Shown: positions 33,501-46,816, counted from the first letter of the stretch. The stretch is DNA of 64,000 nt from Chrysoperla carnea (GCF_905475395.1 NC_058339.1:7262001-7326000), one strand, 5' to 3'. Notes: generated by a model not told the origin, from the letters alone. Numbers and translations are program-made.

Positions 33501-35083
33501 ATTTCATGAATATTCCCTATTGTACATTTTCGTCATAGAAAATCGATCTCATGTATTGTATTTTGTTTTATAGATTACAAGAGCTGATGTCGAAGTACAA
33601 CCTTACGCATTTACAACAAAAAGTTTATATGTTGGTCACACAGATTATAAATACTTGCGATGGCAAGTTATTGATACACCTGGAATCCTAGATCATCCAT
33701 TAGAAGAACGTAACGTGATTGAAATGCAAGCAGTAACAGCGTTAGCGCATTTACGTGCTGCAATACTTTATATTTTTGATATTTCAGAACAATGTGGCCA
33801 CACTTTAGAAGAACAAGTAAATTTATTTGAAAGTATACGTCCTTTGTTTGCAAATAAACCGCTAATTACAGTAATTAATAAAGTAGATGTATTAAAATTG
33901 GATGATTTAGCACCAGAACGTCGAAAAATATTAGCTTCGATTGAGGATGATAACGATATTGAAGTTATTGAAATGTCGACTGTGAATGATTTAGGTGTAA
34001 TGGAAGTAAAAACCGCTGCATGTGAAAAATTACTAAGCTATCGAGTAGATCAAAAAATGAGAACGAAAAAAGTTGACGGTGTACTAAATCGATTACATGT
34101 TGCAATACCAAAACCACGTGATGAGAAAGTACGACCACCTTGTATTCCAGAAAGTGTTTTACAAAAAAGACAAAAGGAAGATCAAAAGAAACGGAAATTG
34201 GAACGACATATCGAAGAAGAATTGGGTGATGATTATGTTTTGGATTTGAAAAAGAATTATGTTGAAATACCTGAAGAAGAACGATATGATATTATTCCTG
34301 AATTCTGGGAAGGTCACAATATTGCTGATTATATCGATCCAGAAATATTTGATAAACTTGCCGAATTAGAAAAAGATGAGGAATTACGAGAAGAATCTGG
34401 AATGTATGTTGTACCGAAAATTGAATTGGATGATACAATCAAAGAAATTAAAGCATTGGCTTTACAAATTCGTAATAAGAAAGCAATTCTACGAGATGAA
34501 TCTAGAATTAATAAACAAAAAACAACACCTGTTATGCCAAGAAATACAACGGCTAAAGCACGTGGCAGATCTGTTACACGTTTGTGTAATGAAATGCGAG
34601 ATCTTGGTGTTGATATTGATCCATCTGATGATGCACACTTTACGAAAACGCTGAAAAGGACACGATCTCGTTCTTTGTCTCAGGCTGCTGTTGCTTCTAA
34701 AAAGATGCGTTCATCTTCACGTAGTGTACCCAGAGATGAACAAGGAATTAAAGACGTTGCGGTACGTATATTAATTGTTATAATTCTTTTATTACGCAAA
34801 ATTTATTCCCGTTCAGATAGCCCTATTTTTTTGCTTTTTAACACTACAACCCCCTTTTTGCCGATCCTAACTATTTGAAATAATATTATTTTTTCATTTT
34901 TTTTAATTTTTAACATTTATTTTTTAGATGAAAAGGAAACTTAAACAAATCGCCCATCGTGCAATTGCAAAGAAGGTTGGTAAAATGGGTCTTAAAGGTG
35001 AAGCTGATAGATTTATTGGTACTAAAATGCCTAGACATTTGTACGCTGGTAAACGAGGAGTTGGAAAAACGGATAGACGTTAG
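30550..35083 (+). CDS. GTPBP4: Nucleolar GTP-binding protein 1 (NOG1/GTPBP4), five exons
   Basis: Exons 30550-30597, 30683-30957, 32077-32314, 33574-34761 and 34928-35083. All junctions are GT-AG, phases fit, and the total is 634 codons plus stop, the length of animal NOG1. It is the OBG/NOG1-family GTPase that binds pre-60S ribosomal particles in the nucleolus and is needed for their maturation. Seen here: an N-terminal helical region starting MSMYNFKKI (residues 1-165), G1 GFPNVGKSS at ~175, G3 DTPG at ~221, G4 NKVD at 289, the NOG1-specific C-terminal part, acidic EEEL/EERYD segments and a basic nuclear tail ending [10 protein letters not shown]. The G1 loop is split by intron 3 just after its end. 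AATAAA at 35179 is 96 bp past the stop. No defect is visible, so this is a functional housekeeping gene. Confidence 0.95.
31008..31365. repeat. Palindromic dispersed repeat, copy 1, in NOG1 intron 2
   Basis: Shares with 60186-60520 the text GATATTTCGAAA, TTCTTATTTTTCGTCTACAT and TCATGAAGTTATAACAAAAT, in the same orientation, with similar outer ends (GGATGTA...GAGC). It is a MITE-like family member. Confidence 0.6.
31413..31917 (+). mobile_element. 5'-truncated I/R1-type LINE insertion in NOG1 intron 2
   Basis: The insert encodes the end of an RNase H domain ([21 protein letters not shown], where the family has WVPGH.DI.GNE.AD.LA). It continues with [24 protein letters not shown] and the pol C-terminus, then a 3' UTR ending in TAACCTAACC repeats. 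A 12-bp target duplication, ACCTAACGATTT, flanks it (31401-31412 and 31918-31929), proving insertion by target-primed reverse transcription. It is in sense orientation to NOG1, with several stops or frameshifts. Same family as 63640-63850. Confidence 0.85.
32353..33519. mobile_element. MITE copy 2 in NOG1 intron 3, carrying a nested MITE
   Basis: AATAGGGAATATTCATG at the left is a perfect inverted match to CATGAATATTCCCTATT at the right, with TA inside the ends as the likely mariner-type target duplication. The internal sequence aligns to 29152-29665 except for two inserts: ~75 bp at ~32777-32852, and the nested element at 32862-33444. Confidence 0.85.
32862..33444. mobile_element. Nested MITE with ~105-bp near-perfect TIRs
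   Basis: Left arm AAAGGTGCAATTTCATGC..., with GACGCTTGACGCTGG and CTAGTCACGTGG inside, matches the reverse complement of the right arm over ~105 bp with few mismatches. TA or TTA borders both sides. The uninterrupted copy at 29152-29665 reads straight through the site (ATGGTTTAGTTGAAATG), so the boundaries are confirmed to within a base. Confidence 0.85.
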
Positions 35084-35178
35084 ATTAATTAATGTTATGA
35101 TGATGTTTACAAAAAATGTAAAACTGTACATTTATAAAATGATTCCGATAACATCAATTATTATTTTCATATATATTT

Positions 35179-35184
35179 AATAAA
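35179..35184 (+). terminator. Polyadenylation signal of NOG1
   Basis: AATAAA, 96 bases after the NOG1 stop, followed by a T-rich stretch. Confidence 0.6.
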
Positions 35185-36374
35185 AGTTCAGAATGATATG
35201 AAAATTTTTTATTCATTATCTTTAATATTTTCTTTTCAGATTTTAATTTAACACAAAAAAAAGGACACTACATTCGCTATCAATTGCCAAAATCTGTTTT
35301 GGCAATTAGAAACTATACATCCAATCGATACATAAACCCGATTTTTGTATTTTTTGGATAAAAATTACCTTACATACAGAGTTTTATCGAAATCAGAAAC
35401 AAAAATTTTTTCCCGATTTTTTTCGATTTTTTCTAAGGGGTACCCCTTGAGAAAAATACAAAAAATCGAAAATTTTTTTTGCCTTCGATATCGATAAAAA
35501 TCATTATATAAGATAATTTTGACCTAAAAAATCCAAAAATCGGGTTTATTTAATAATTGGATGCGTGGTTTTTGAGGTATATTCCAAAATTGGACACGAG
35601 GAGCGATTTTTTCAGAAACAATGCATCCAATCGATTTATAAATCCGATTATTATTGAAAATAGCAAAAAATCTTGACCCTGTTGACCTATGTTGCTCAAC
35701 TCGACCTCACTTACTTCCTGAGCCCGCTATGAAAATTTTAGCTTTATATCTTTTTTTGTTTTTGAGTTATCGTGTGGACAGGCAGACGGACAGACAAGCG
35801 AAACTGGACTAATTAAATGATTTCATGAACATCTAGATCAAAATTTTGTTCGTAGCATCAATAGTTTTAGGCGTTATAAACTCGGGATTAAACTTAGTAT
35901 ACCTTGATATATTTCATATATACACGGTATAATAAAAGAAGACAATTTAAAAATTGTTTTAATACATTTTATTATAATAATAATATTTTGGGTATACTTA
36001 CAAAGTATATTTTGATTGATCTATTTTTTTCAAATTTTTCAACTATGTGGAATGCCTATACTAAATATTATAATAATCAAATATGTATTTTTCTATTCAC
36101 ATTAGCCAAAAATAAAGATAAATATATCTTTGAGACTAGAGTAAATTTATTTTACTTATTTTTATTTTACTTTTCATTTAATGTAACTAAAATTATAATT
36201 AGAAGTCTTTAAGGTCTGTCTACATTTGCCATTCGACGCGACGAGCCAATTAACTTCACCAAAATAACGATCTGTCTATACATCGGCATAATGTAGATGG
36301 ACTTTAGTATAATTCATTGACTTTATAGTTATACATAGACCAAGCATCGCCTATCTTTCCGTAGGTACAGTGAG
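35185..36374. other. Intergenic with a dispersed repeat copy
   Basis: 35675-35935 (GACCTATGTTGCTC, CAGACGGACAGACA, GCGTTATAAACT, TATTTCATATA) recurs at 39838-40072. No coding sequence; the ORF at 35904 is repeat-derived. Confidence 0.5.
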
Positions 36375-36624
36375 AAGCGTGCCAACAACTGAGGTAATTG
36401 CTTAGGTCAGCTAGGGACATTTATCAAAATAATATAGGGACATTTATTAAAAAAAACATACATTGAATGTTAAATTTTCATATCACAAATTGTTTTACAT
36501 AAAATATCGTGATTTCACAGAACTTTTTCGACTTAAAAAATATTTATTACGTATCACTTTACATTTTTTCTTACGAATCTACAATGGTTGCGTCTAAGCA
36601 ATTACCTTAGATGTTGACACACTT
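36375..36624. mobile_element. Short MITE-like element, ~250 bp
   Basis: Left end AAGCGTGCCAACAACTGAGG pairs with the reverse complement of the right end (AAGTGTGTCAACATCTAAGG), both continuing into TAATTGCTTAG: ~31 bp of inverted repeat with four mismatches. Interior AT-rich. No clear target duplication. Confidence 0.55.
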
Positions 36625-39600
36625 AAAATCGTTTGACACTCAGTCTATATAACTCTAAGGTCAATGGTATAATTCTAAATCCATTAGCATTTAATTTCAT
36701 TGTTTAACTGAATTATTTAATATTTTTTTAAAAATATTTCATGTTTGATTGATTGAATCCTAATGGATTTAAATATTTAATTTTAAACAAACGGTGCTAA
36801 TATAATAATTAAACAAAACAAACAGAAAATTATATGAATAATCTTAGGAATAAAGTCATGCATTTTGCTATACAATCGTATAAAGCTAAAAGCGTAATGC
36901 TCTCTCTGTTCAATTGTTTGATTTATATAACTTAGGTATTATATTTTATATTATATTATATTTTACTGAAAATTATTATTATTAAAAATAATTAGTTTGA
37001 AATATAAAAATTTAATGAAGATTTTCATTTATACAATGAAAAATTTAATTAATCTTAATTAATTCAAAAATAATAGTAGTTAAATTGTACAATTATTAGG
37101 GTTGTCTACATTAACTATTAGGGTTGCCCACTTTATTTGACAAAAAAAAAAAAAAAAAACTAAACTGTTTGAATAGGGGTTCAAATTTTTAGAGAATTTT
37201 ATCCTCTACAACTTTTATAATAAATTTAAATACGATTAAAGGCAAAGGAAACGAGATATTCTCAAAAAAATCTGATTTTTGCGACCTTTGTTCATCCCTC
37301 TACATCGAAGTAGCATGAATATTTTATATAATTATAAAAAAGCTACACAAATAATTAAATAAATAACTTTTAACAGAATTAAATTTACAGTGATGTTTCC
37401 ATTTTTTTTATTGAAATATAAATAATATTCAAAACATTACAAATAAAACACTTTACATGCTTTGAACAGAAATGTTCAAAATAGTTATTTTACATAAGTT
37501 TTTAAAAAATTTGATAACACTAACAGTTAACAATTTTCAACACCTATTTATAAAAATATCTATAAATCATATTAGCAATAGTCAATTTTATCATTATTTA
37601 TAATATTTTTGGTAAGAATTATTTCTAAAAATTGAAAAAAGAATAACGAATGTCCATTATATTATTTATAAACTATTATATCTGTAATTATTTATAAATT
37701 TAGATGATTAAAATTATTTATATATAGATGATTAAATATAAAATAATTATTTTTACATTTTTACTTTTTATGAATTTTTCAAATATAATTGTTATATAAG
37801 TTTAAGTTTATGCAAATTGTACAATTTATAATCGGAAAAGTTATTAATTTTATAACGTCGTATAACGTCCAAAACATCTAGATGAATTTTTTTTAAAACA
37901 GAACCTATTGAAGAAAATTGATTTACTCGATATTTTCAATTGTCCCGGCCCAATCTTCTTACGAGGTTTTTGAAGTAACGAAGCTTTATTAACGGTTAAT
38001 AATTCACTTATTGCGTTTCCTATGCTTTTAAGCCTCTATGTTATATATAACCAGGGCGGCCAGATTGTATAATCGAATACAAAAAGTGTATAATATGGTT
38101 ATTTTATGTATCCAGTTTGTATAACAGATTGCCTCGTATAATTGGATACAAAAATAAAAATTCAAACGTGAAGTAAATTTTGTGAGAGTTAAAATACAGA
38201 TTATTTGAGATAACGAGAGTTCGAACATTTCTTAATCGTAGATGGCGTGATGCGCTTGTCGCTCTTTCGAAAACTATTCTTATCGAAATGGACGCTCTCT
38301 GAGTAATATCCGTTTACAAGTAAACGTAAAAGAGACTTTTTAACGCAGCGCCACTTGCTACTGGAACTGTTTTTTTTAACAATTTTGTCGCTTTGTATAA
38401 TGAGATTTGATTCTGTATAATTTCAGTGACCAAGCGGCATAAAATAAGTTGGCTCTACTGACAGTCCTGTATATTACCTTTTTGCTCGCAATGGACAAGA
38501 ATGACACTATGACCGATTAAAAGTCATCTATAAAAACATTGATACTTAACTCATTTAGTTGTTATTTTCATTTCTTTAATATAATTATAATATCTAAATA
38601 TAAAGAATGAGTTATATTTCTTAATCGAATTAAATATTAATTTTTTTAATTAAAGATGAACATTTTTCTTTTTTACTTTCTTTAAATGAAAAAGTAAATG
38701 AAATAGTAAATTAAAATAAAAAATAAATAATGATAAAAATGTTAATAGCTCAGAGAATACAACAGAAAAGTAATTTCATATAACTATTTTGTAAGACTCT
38801 CATAACAGCAGAAAAAAATATACCTTGTGTATTATTAAAAATTTTCCCTTATAAATATTTTTCATGACTGCAATTTCTGGCTGAAAACATTTATTTAGTC
38901 GTTGCGTTTCGTCCATCTCTGACGCTAGGCAAAATATTAATAATCGATCCTTTTTATCAATTTGTAGTAAACTGAATTTAACGTTTTGATTTCGGTTACG
39001 TATCTTAAAAAATGTAATCCATCACCGTGTATGACTGTGCAAAATTTCAAATCGATATTCCTATAAATAACAAAAATATTAGAGTGTCTTCATCTTAAAT
39101 GCGACACACTGTATATAAAAAAGTTCAACTCAAAAAAAAGTTCTTAAGTGAAACCTTAACTCAACCCATCATACGTAATCAAATAACAAATTTTATGAAC
39201 TGATAATTTTTTAATAAAACACCATATAAATAATACCAATAACAATATTACAGTACTCGTACAATATAATCTGTATTTTCTTTTTAACCACAATTTTCTT
39301 TTAAAGAATAAACGAATAATATCGTGATACATTTGTGAGTTTGGGTACTTACGTTGGCAGCAACTTCGATCCGATAATTTAGAAAAGTATTTCATTCTAG
39401 AATTTTTGTAGTTCATTCGTGTATACAGGATGATACATGCTTATAGAATATCTAGAAATCTATCTTTTTTTTATACTTACAATCTTGATCCACAGCCAAA
39501 TGTAGATTTATTGTGTCATTTCATAGAGGCTGAAAATAAAGTGTTAACCATTCCCACGTACTCAATCGTAAGCCTATTCTGCGTCCCAAAGCGAGAGGCG

Positions 39601-40568
39601 TTCTCAAGAATGGTGCATCTGTCTCAAGAAAAGGATATAACCGGTTTCAACCAAAATAATCGATGTGGGATCGTCCGCTATGGTAGTGTGTGTATGGCGG
39701 GGGGAACGGGTTGTTAGATAGCCTACAACGCTAAATGTGTCGGGAAACATTCAGAGTGACAACAGTACATCTAGTAATTACATAGAAACATTTGTTTTAT
39801 CCCTAACGGTTTACAAAATGGGTCCTACGGACCAAAGACCCAATTGACCTATGTTGCTCTTTTACGAACTCGACCTCACTTTTAACGTCTTAAGCACACT
39901 ATAAAAATTTCAGCTTGATATCTCTTTTCGTTTTTGAGTAATCGTGATGACAGACGGACAGACGACAGACGGAAAACCAAAATTTTTTTCGTCGCATCAA
40001 TATATTTAAGCGTTACAAACTTGGGACTAAACTTAATATACCTCAGTATATTTCATATACATGGTATAAAAATAGCACGCCGTACATTTAATAATACTTT
40101 TCTGTGTGTGATGTGTGACTGTATTAGTGTGTAATATTTCTATAGTTATTCTTTTTATTACTTATTTTGTTTCGAAGAATCTATATCAAGTATTATTTAA
40201 CAAAAAAAAGAAAATTATATTAAAGTAAATGTTATCTTTCAATGTTATTGTTTCAATACTATAACTTTTACTTTATAAGATTTTCCACCTTTTCAGAATT
40301 TTAGAAGAGTAAATTTAAAAAATAATTGCTTTTATACTCATCTCAACATATTTCTGGAGTGATTCTTTTTCTTTAATTTTGACAAGGGTAAGTAAATACA
40401 TATATGCTCGATATACAAAGTCGAACTAAGGATTCCATTGATGAAAAGACTGTAATATATTGTAAATACTAATTATTCCCGAATCGTAACGTAGTGTATT
40501 TGTAAAGATTTATAAAATGTACAATGGCAGTTTCTTATTCTTATTTACAATAGGTATATTTGCATATG
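36625..40568. other. Gene-poor intergenic region
   Basis: AT-rich with an A-run near 37141-37159. 38980-39115 is a dispersed repeat shared with 59313-59452 (TGTATGACTGT, ATTCCTA, CATCTTAAATGCGACACAC). 39838-40072 is the second copy of the CAGACGGACAGAC repeat. Small ORFs (39156, 39430, 39934) have no recognisable domain. Confidence 0.5.
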
Positions 40569-41138
40569 TATACAGGGTGTTTCGTGACTCGATAGACAGA
40601 GCTTAAGAGCGTATTCTTTGGACAATTTTAAGTCGAAAGTGCCTTATATACATTTGTCCAAAACCCAATAGTTAAGGAGCTATGGTCAATATTAAATTTA
40701 ACCAATAAAGTAGTTTAATGTTATATAAATTTATTCATTACTAGAAGGACTATTTTAGTCCATGTATTGCTCCAGAAAAGCTTCTTCGTCGGAATGTTCT
40801 GTATGAGACGTTCTCTCACATTTAAGAACACTCGTTTATTAGAAATTCTTCGATCAGAAAATCGTCTCTGATATTCCTGCGCTGTCTTGCATTCCAGCCA
40901 CAATATTTGAAAATACAGTTAATATCGGTATATTCTTGATTTTTTAAGGTAGCTCTCCTCTTGACTATTACCTTTAGGGGCATTATATTGCACATAACTC
41001 CTTAACTTTTGGGTTTTGGACAAATGTATATCAGGCACTTTCTACTTAAAATTGTCAAAAGAATACGCTCTTAAACTATATGCATCGAGACAACCAACCG
41101 GAAAGAAATAGGTATTTATATACGGAACACCCTGTATA
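40569..41138. mobile_element. ACAGGGTGT-type MITE, copy 1
   Basis: Starts TATACAGGGTGTTTCG and ends CGGAACACCCTGTATA. The inner arms pair over ~130 bp (AAGTCGAAAGTGCC, TTTGTCCAAAACCC). TA borders fit mariner-type mobilisation. A diverged second copy is at 54177-54681. Confidence 0.8.
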
Positions 41139-44100
41139 AGTACCTATTTTTATAGCATTTTTTGACTGTTTCGTTAAATTGAAAACATGCAGAATCAAAA
41201 TTAACTTTTTATTTAAGTTATAACTATTTTATTTAATTGAATAAGCCTATAATTGAAACAAATTCAAAATTACTTAACTAGAAGTTACATCATGGTCGCC
41301 ACCAATGGAGAAAAGGACAGGAAAGGTAAGCTGCCCCCCTAAGGACTCGAAAAAATTGAACTCAATTGTAGTCATTTCTCGTCCGATATAAATTTCCCGC
41401 CCAAAAGATTTTTTTTTTATTAAAATTTTTATATTTTACAATTAACAAATATGATTTTTATGTTTTATTCAGCACCGTGACCCCTCATACCCTCTCTCCG
41501 GACATTGGCTGGCGACGTTCTTGGTAAACTGTATTTATAATCAATCAGCCTTAACACACATTTAAAAAACTTTAACAAAATCTTACAATAAATTTTATAC
41601 AATTTGATAAAGAAAATTATTATTTCAAACCTAATAAATAATTTTTCAAAATAAAAATAATTTTCGATATACTTTTAAATCAAATATGTTATTTTATATA
41701 ATTATGTTAATAATAAAATTTAAAAATATTACTAAACAAAAAATATTTTTTAAACAACGCTTTTTTTTTTTAGTTTTTTTGGTCAGTGAAAAAAAAATGG
41801 CAAAACTAGTTTTAGGAGATGTTTATTGAAAATTTTAGATGCATTATTTAAAAAGTATTTGGTAGGTATTAACTTTTAATATTTAACATTATAATTATTA
41901 ATATTTACACAGGAAAACTGTTTTCATAGAAATTAATTAAAAAATACATCATAGAAAAAATACAATCAATTTGGCACAATTGTTTATTTGGTTGTACCAT
42001 CTTCGTACTCAAAAATCGATTACCCCGGGGTGGGGGGGGGGTTTGTGCTTAAACTCTTTTGCCACCAATAAAAAAAAACAACTGTGCCAAAATTAAAATT
42101 TAAAAGATGCAACATTTTTTTTCCATAGATATTTAATTTTATTGTACTACAAGACATGTATTATATACAAAAATGGTAAACTGAACTTGTTCAATTAGAA
42201 CGTTATTGAGGTTGAATTCTTACTTTGACAATATTATATTTATATTATATAACAAATACTGTCAAATATATATTATATAAAGACTATTGTTATATTGAGA
42301 ACTATTTAAAAATATTCAATTAATTTTAGATATTGTCAATATTTATAGAATATTTTTGAATAAATATATTGTTTTGTTTGTTTTATGTACGTGTTATATA
42401 AGATCTTATTTAAGATTGTCATTTTAAAATAGTATGCCATAGTTTATAAAAAAAAACAACGGGGAAAATCGTTGGAGCCGTTTCGACGTTTTCTTAAAAT
42501 GAAGCATATCTAGATCGATTTTTCGTCCCAAAAAACCCCTGCATACTAAGCGTGTAACCACGCCATCTAATGATACCTATCTTTAATGTTTCAATGTCGG
42601 TAAAGCAGTTAACTGCTCCCAATTAAAAAAGTAAAAGTGTTACTACCCGCCAATAGATGACAGTAAGAATCACATTATTCAGTTTTACCTGAAAACACGG
42701 ATAAATCGACAAGCAAGATCGATTTTTCGCTTGAAAAAACCCCTGCATACTGATTTTTTAATAATTAACACGTACAAAATAAACTACAAAACAATTTGCT
42801 TTCAGTGAGCACCTATTATCAATAGCATCTTTGTTACGACCGAGCTTTAATTTTATAAATAATTGTAAAATTGTTGTCATTTTAAAAATATTACTTATTT
42901 TTTCTGGTTGAAATTATAGGAAGTATTCATTGATAAATATTTTTCTTTTATAAAATGAATAATACTGAAAAATACTTTTACTAAGTTTAAAAAAAAAAGA
43001 AGTTTATTAAGAAAACCAAAAGTAAGTTGTAGCATTGATCAATTTCTAATACGTGGTTATATAAAATTGTCTATTATTTTAAATAATTCCACTTAAAGTA
43101 TTTCGATATCGAAGAAATAAAAATAATCCAAAAAGTTTGAAATTTTACTTATCAATTAATCATTCTTTTATACGTCTTTTGTGAAAAATTCATATCGATT
43201 ATCTGAACGGTTTAGGAGAAATTAACTATCAACAGAGTTTTTTTTCTTTTTTTGTAATAATTTTGCATTTAAAGACTCCTTCCACTATGATAAAACACAT
43301 GCTTTGTTTAAGTAGTGTTTTATTGGATGAACTTGATTTTGAGGAATGTATTTCTTATTAATTGATTATAATACGAGTAAGTTAATTATCTCGTAAATTA
43401 GGCCTTAGATCCAAATTTGGTAGAGAACATTTTCTTCTTTTTTTTCTCAGCTTTTTCAGGAGGCAATAGTTTTGCAGTCAATAATAGAACACCTTGTATA
43501 CCACCATGTAGAAAGGACTCTTAAAGAGACAATCGACTTGAAATTTATACAGAAGTCGTATTAAATACTCATTCATCGACACACAAAATATCAGTTTTTT
43601 CGTAACACTTTCGATTTGGTATCGAAACACCTTAATATTCTTTTCGTTTTATTTTTGATCAAAATGCTAAAACTCACCTTAGCTCTTCGAAAAATAACAG
43701 TACTTATCATCATTATTTATAGTTTTTGCTAAAATGGTTATTTAAAATTTTTACTTTATTAACTATTAATAATTATCTAGGATTGATTTTGTATTTTTAT
43801 TTTTTTTATAAACTAATATGTACAAATGATATAAATTGAAATCAGTCTCTTAACTTTTTAAATTATATCATATATTTTTTATAATTTTTTCTTTGATATT
43901 GCATTTCTGATAAATATTTGGAAAAAATTTTTGTAACTCGATATATATATATAATATATTTTATATACATAATTTTGATAATATTTTTTTGATATAATTA
44001 ATTACGCATTAAAAAAAAACATAAAAGGCACTTTTTCAAATATTAAAAAAATTATTAAAATGAAAAAACAATTTTTTTTTATAATTTTTTAATTCTTTTT

Positions 44101-44276
44101 TGAATTTCTAATTTTTAATAATACGTTATTTCTCTTTTCAATTAAATTCAGTTTTTTATACGTTTTGATAATTGTGACAGGGAGCATAGTAGATGTAAGG
44201 GACAGGTAAATCGACCGTAGTGCTGTTATCTTATAAAATTTGCAATAAATCATGCGTTTTATTTAAAATAATACAT
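41139..44276. other. Gene-free AT-rich region
   Basis: Includes a G run at ~42026-42040 and a short duplicated motif (GATCGATTTTTCG..AAAAAACCCCTGCATACT at 42515-42550 and 42719-42755). No ORF, RNA gene or transposon protein is visible. Confidence 0.5.
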
Positions 44277-44910
44277 TGTCCTAGTCCTGAAATTAAGCAC
44301 ATAAGTGATTGCTAGCAAAAAACTGACATCTCAACTGAAAAGAATAACTCAAAATTAGTGGGTTTCAAAAAAAAATCCGACTTAATGACGTCATCAGAAT
44401 CCAAAAAATTTAATTTTGCTCTCTCAAATCCAAATTTCATCCAATTTTGATAAACCAAGTATGTAATCCTACTATATTTGAGTCATACTTTTGAAATTTG
44501 TGCTCAAAATTAACCTAGCTCTAATAAGTTTCAAGAATGTGGAATCCTGGTCCTGGAATTAAGCACATAAGAGATAACTAGCGAAAACTGACATCACAGC
44601 TGAAAAGAATGGCCCAAAATTAGTGGGTTTTAAAAAAAATTCCAATCAAATCGGATCAAATTTGCCTGGGTTATCAAAAAAATCGAATTTTTTAACTTTA
44701 TGACGTCATCAGAATCCAAAAAATTTTGCTCTATCACATCCAAATTTAATCCAATTTTGATAAACCAAGTATGTAATCCTACTAAATTTGGGTCATACTT
44801 TTCAAATTTGTCCTCAAAATTATTCTAACTCTAATAGTTTCAAGAAGGTGGAGTCCTGGTCACGGAATTAAGCATATAAGTAATAGCTAGCGAAAAACTG
44901 ACATCGCAAA
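44277..44910. repeat. Tandem, satellite-like array of ~270-310-bp units
   Basis: Units start near 44283, 44550 and 44861 with GAATTAAGCACATAAG-type text followed by CTGACATC. The first two continue through TTAGTGGGTTT, ATGACGTCATCAGAATCC and AACCAAGTATGTAATCCTAC. Unit lengths differ (267 and 311) because the second has extra sequence; the third is truncated. Confidence 0.75.
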
Positions 44911-45538
44911 TTTATGACTTTATGTAAATTAATGAGCGCCTTTTACATGATTCTTTACTAACTTTTTGTTTTACGTATAAAACATATTCCACGCCCTAGT
45001 TACGGGCCTGTCGATCATGAGCGAGTACATACTCCGACTCGCATTTAGCCGATTGTGTTGATTTGGGTGACTATACCGTGTCCATCACCTTTTTTTGAGT
45101 GCTGAATCCACGCCTGTATAACTATAATTTTAAATAAAATTTAAAACGTATAATCAACCATGATAAAAGTCCTAAAAATTGAAGAATCTAGACATTTATA
45201 AATTTTTGATGTTTTAGAATAAAAGTACATATATTTTTGACGATAATAATAGATACATACATTTTTCCAAACATTTTCAAATATAACCAGCATATTTTTT
45301 TTTTAAATTTTTCATTATATTTTGTACACTTTCTAAGAAATCTAACAAAATACGACTTTTTAATATTTGTTTTTCCTTGATTTTTTTAAATACATATATA
45401 TTTGATATATAAATTTTTTATTTACATACAAAAAAACATGATATTGTTTTTCTTCATGAATTAAAATATATAATAAATTGTAATGTCTAGTAATAAATTA
45501 ATGATGATAATATTTAATTACAATTTTTCCATTAATAT

Positions 45539-46159
45539 CTAACTAAATAGTACATAGCCTCTTAATGTAACTAATATTGCTGTTAATGCTGTTAATAATG
45601 TTGTTTTCAATGCGAATGTTGCGGTAGCACTTGATGCACTGCATTGATCATCACCATACTCCATACAATGTAACTAAATTTAAATAAAAGACAATTTATT
45701 TTCATATTTTTTAAATTTTAATATGAAATAGACATTTAAAAAAAATCCCATTTCTTTTGTCTTAAAAGTTAGTTAAAGTCCAAAAAATGTCATCAAAGCT
45801 ATCGAAACTGTTTTTTAATCATTCATTTAATTAAAAATTTAATGTTAAATTTCAAATTTTTGCAAGGTAATATGTATAAGCATCTTATATGAATGGTTCT
45901 GAATCCAAAGAGTTTATATACAAAGAGAGCGCGAGGGATCTGCTAGCATGTAAGTGGATGCGATATGATGAATGAAAGAGAATAGTCATAGTCATATGTG
46001 ATAATCATATGATGCATAGAGATTTTGTGTAAATTATTACTTACTTTAATTAGGTTCGAAGACATACGATCCATAAATGAACGAGTGAATTGTGCTGCTT
46101 CTTCACCGCATGATTGTCGCATCGTGTTGGTTCCACAATTCATATATTCTTGAAATGAA
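45539..46159 (-). CDS. Terminal exons of a small cysteine-containing, probably GPI-anchored protein
   Basis: Two minus-strand exons, 46159-46045 and 45673-45539 (TAG), join in phase with GT-AG borders. They encode SFQEYMNCGTNT, CGEEAAQFTRSF, then LHCMEYGDDQCSASS and a C-terminal hydrophobic stretch (FALKTTLLTALTAILVTL), then stop. Spaced cysteines followed by small residues and a hydrophobic tail are typical of a secreted, lipid-anchored protein. The CGEEAA..F text resembles insect hemolymph-type/DUF19-like proteins. The exon at 46159 starts in mid-codon, so one or more upstream exons, with the signal peptide, must lie further right. I could not find them; the DIRS element and MITEs fill that direction. 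I do not recognise the gene. Confidence 0.6.
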
Positions 46160-46816
46160 CTGAAAATAAATTTTAAATATGAGTAGTAAAATAGAAGTAA
46201 AAATTGGTAAAAGATATATGAAGACACTCGATTTAAATCTGTCGTTTTGATAGTCATATATGAATTTGTTTCTACTTTTTATTAGAGTACAAGCTTGTTA
46301 TTTAAAAAGTATTTTTTATTTAAAACTATAAAAGGTATGTATAACAAAAATAAGGTGGAAACGATGGGAAAATTAGGCCATGTTTATTTTTCATTGCTAG
46401 CCCATATCATTTTTCATTTGATACTCATACCATGAGAGTGTATAAAAAATAACCACCTCGCAATCTTGGTCGATCTGTTATATTGGGTTTAGAATGACGT
46501 CTCTTGCATTGCTAACCGTGGATTGCCATCCTAACTAAACGCGTATGCAAAATTTCATACAAACAAGGCAAGTTTAGTAAAAGTTTGTAAAAAATATAAA
46601 TTATAATCTGTCACCTTGTAAAATATTAAATGAAAAACATTTAATTAACTTTTAATAGAGATGTCACATTCGGTTAAACTATACGTATAAATTTTATCAT
46701 TACTCAAATTACATAAATAAAAATAGTAGAATCAAATCAGAATTTTATTCGAAAAAACATATCGAGACTCAAATAGAATGGCTTCTACTATTCTGGTTTA
46801 ATATTAATAATTTTGG

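Noticed and set aside
39430-39717. 95-codon ORF as a possible gene
   Set aside because: No domain, no splice context and no recognisable neighbours; retained only as intergenic.
35675-40072. The CAGACGGACAGAC repeat pair as a conserved regulatory element
   Set aside because: Text of this kind is a common dispersed insect repeat; the two copies share family-wide similarity rather than a short conserved site.
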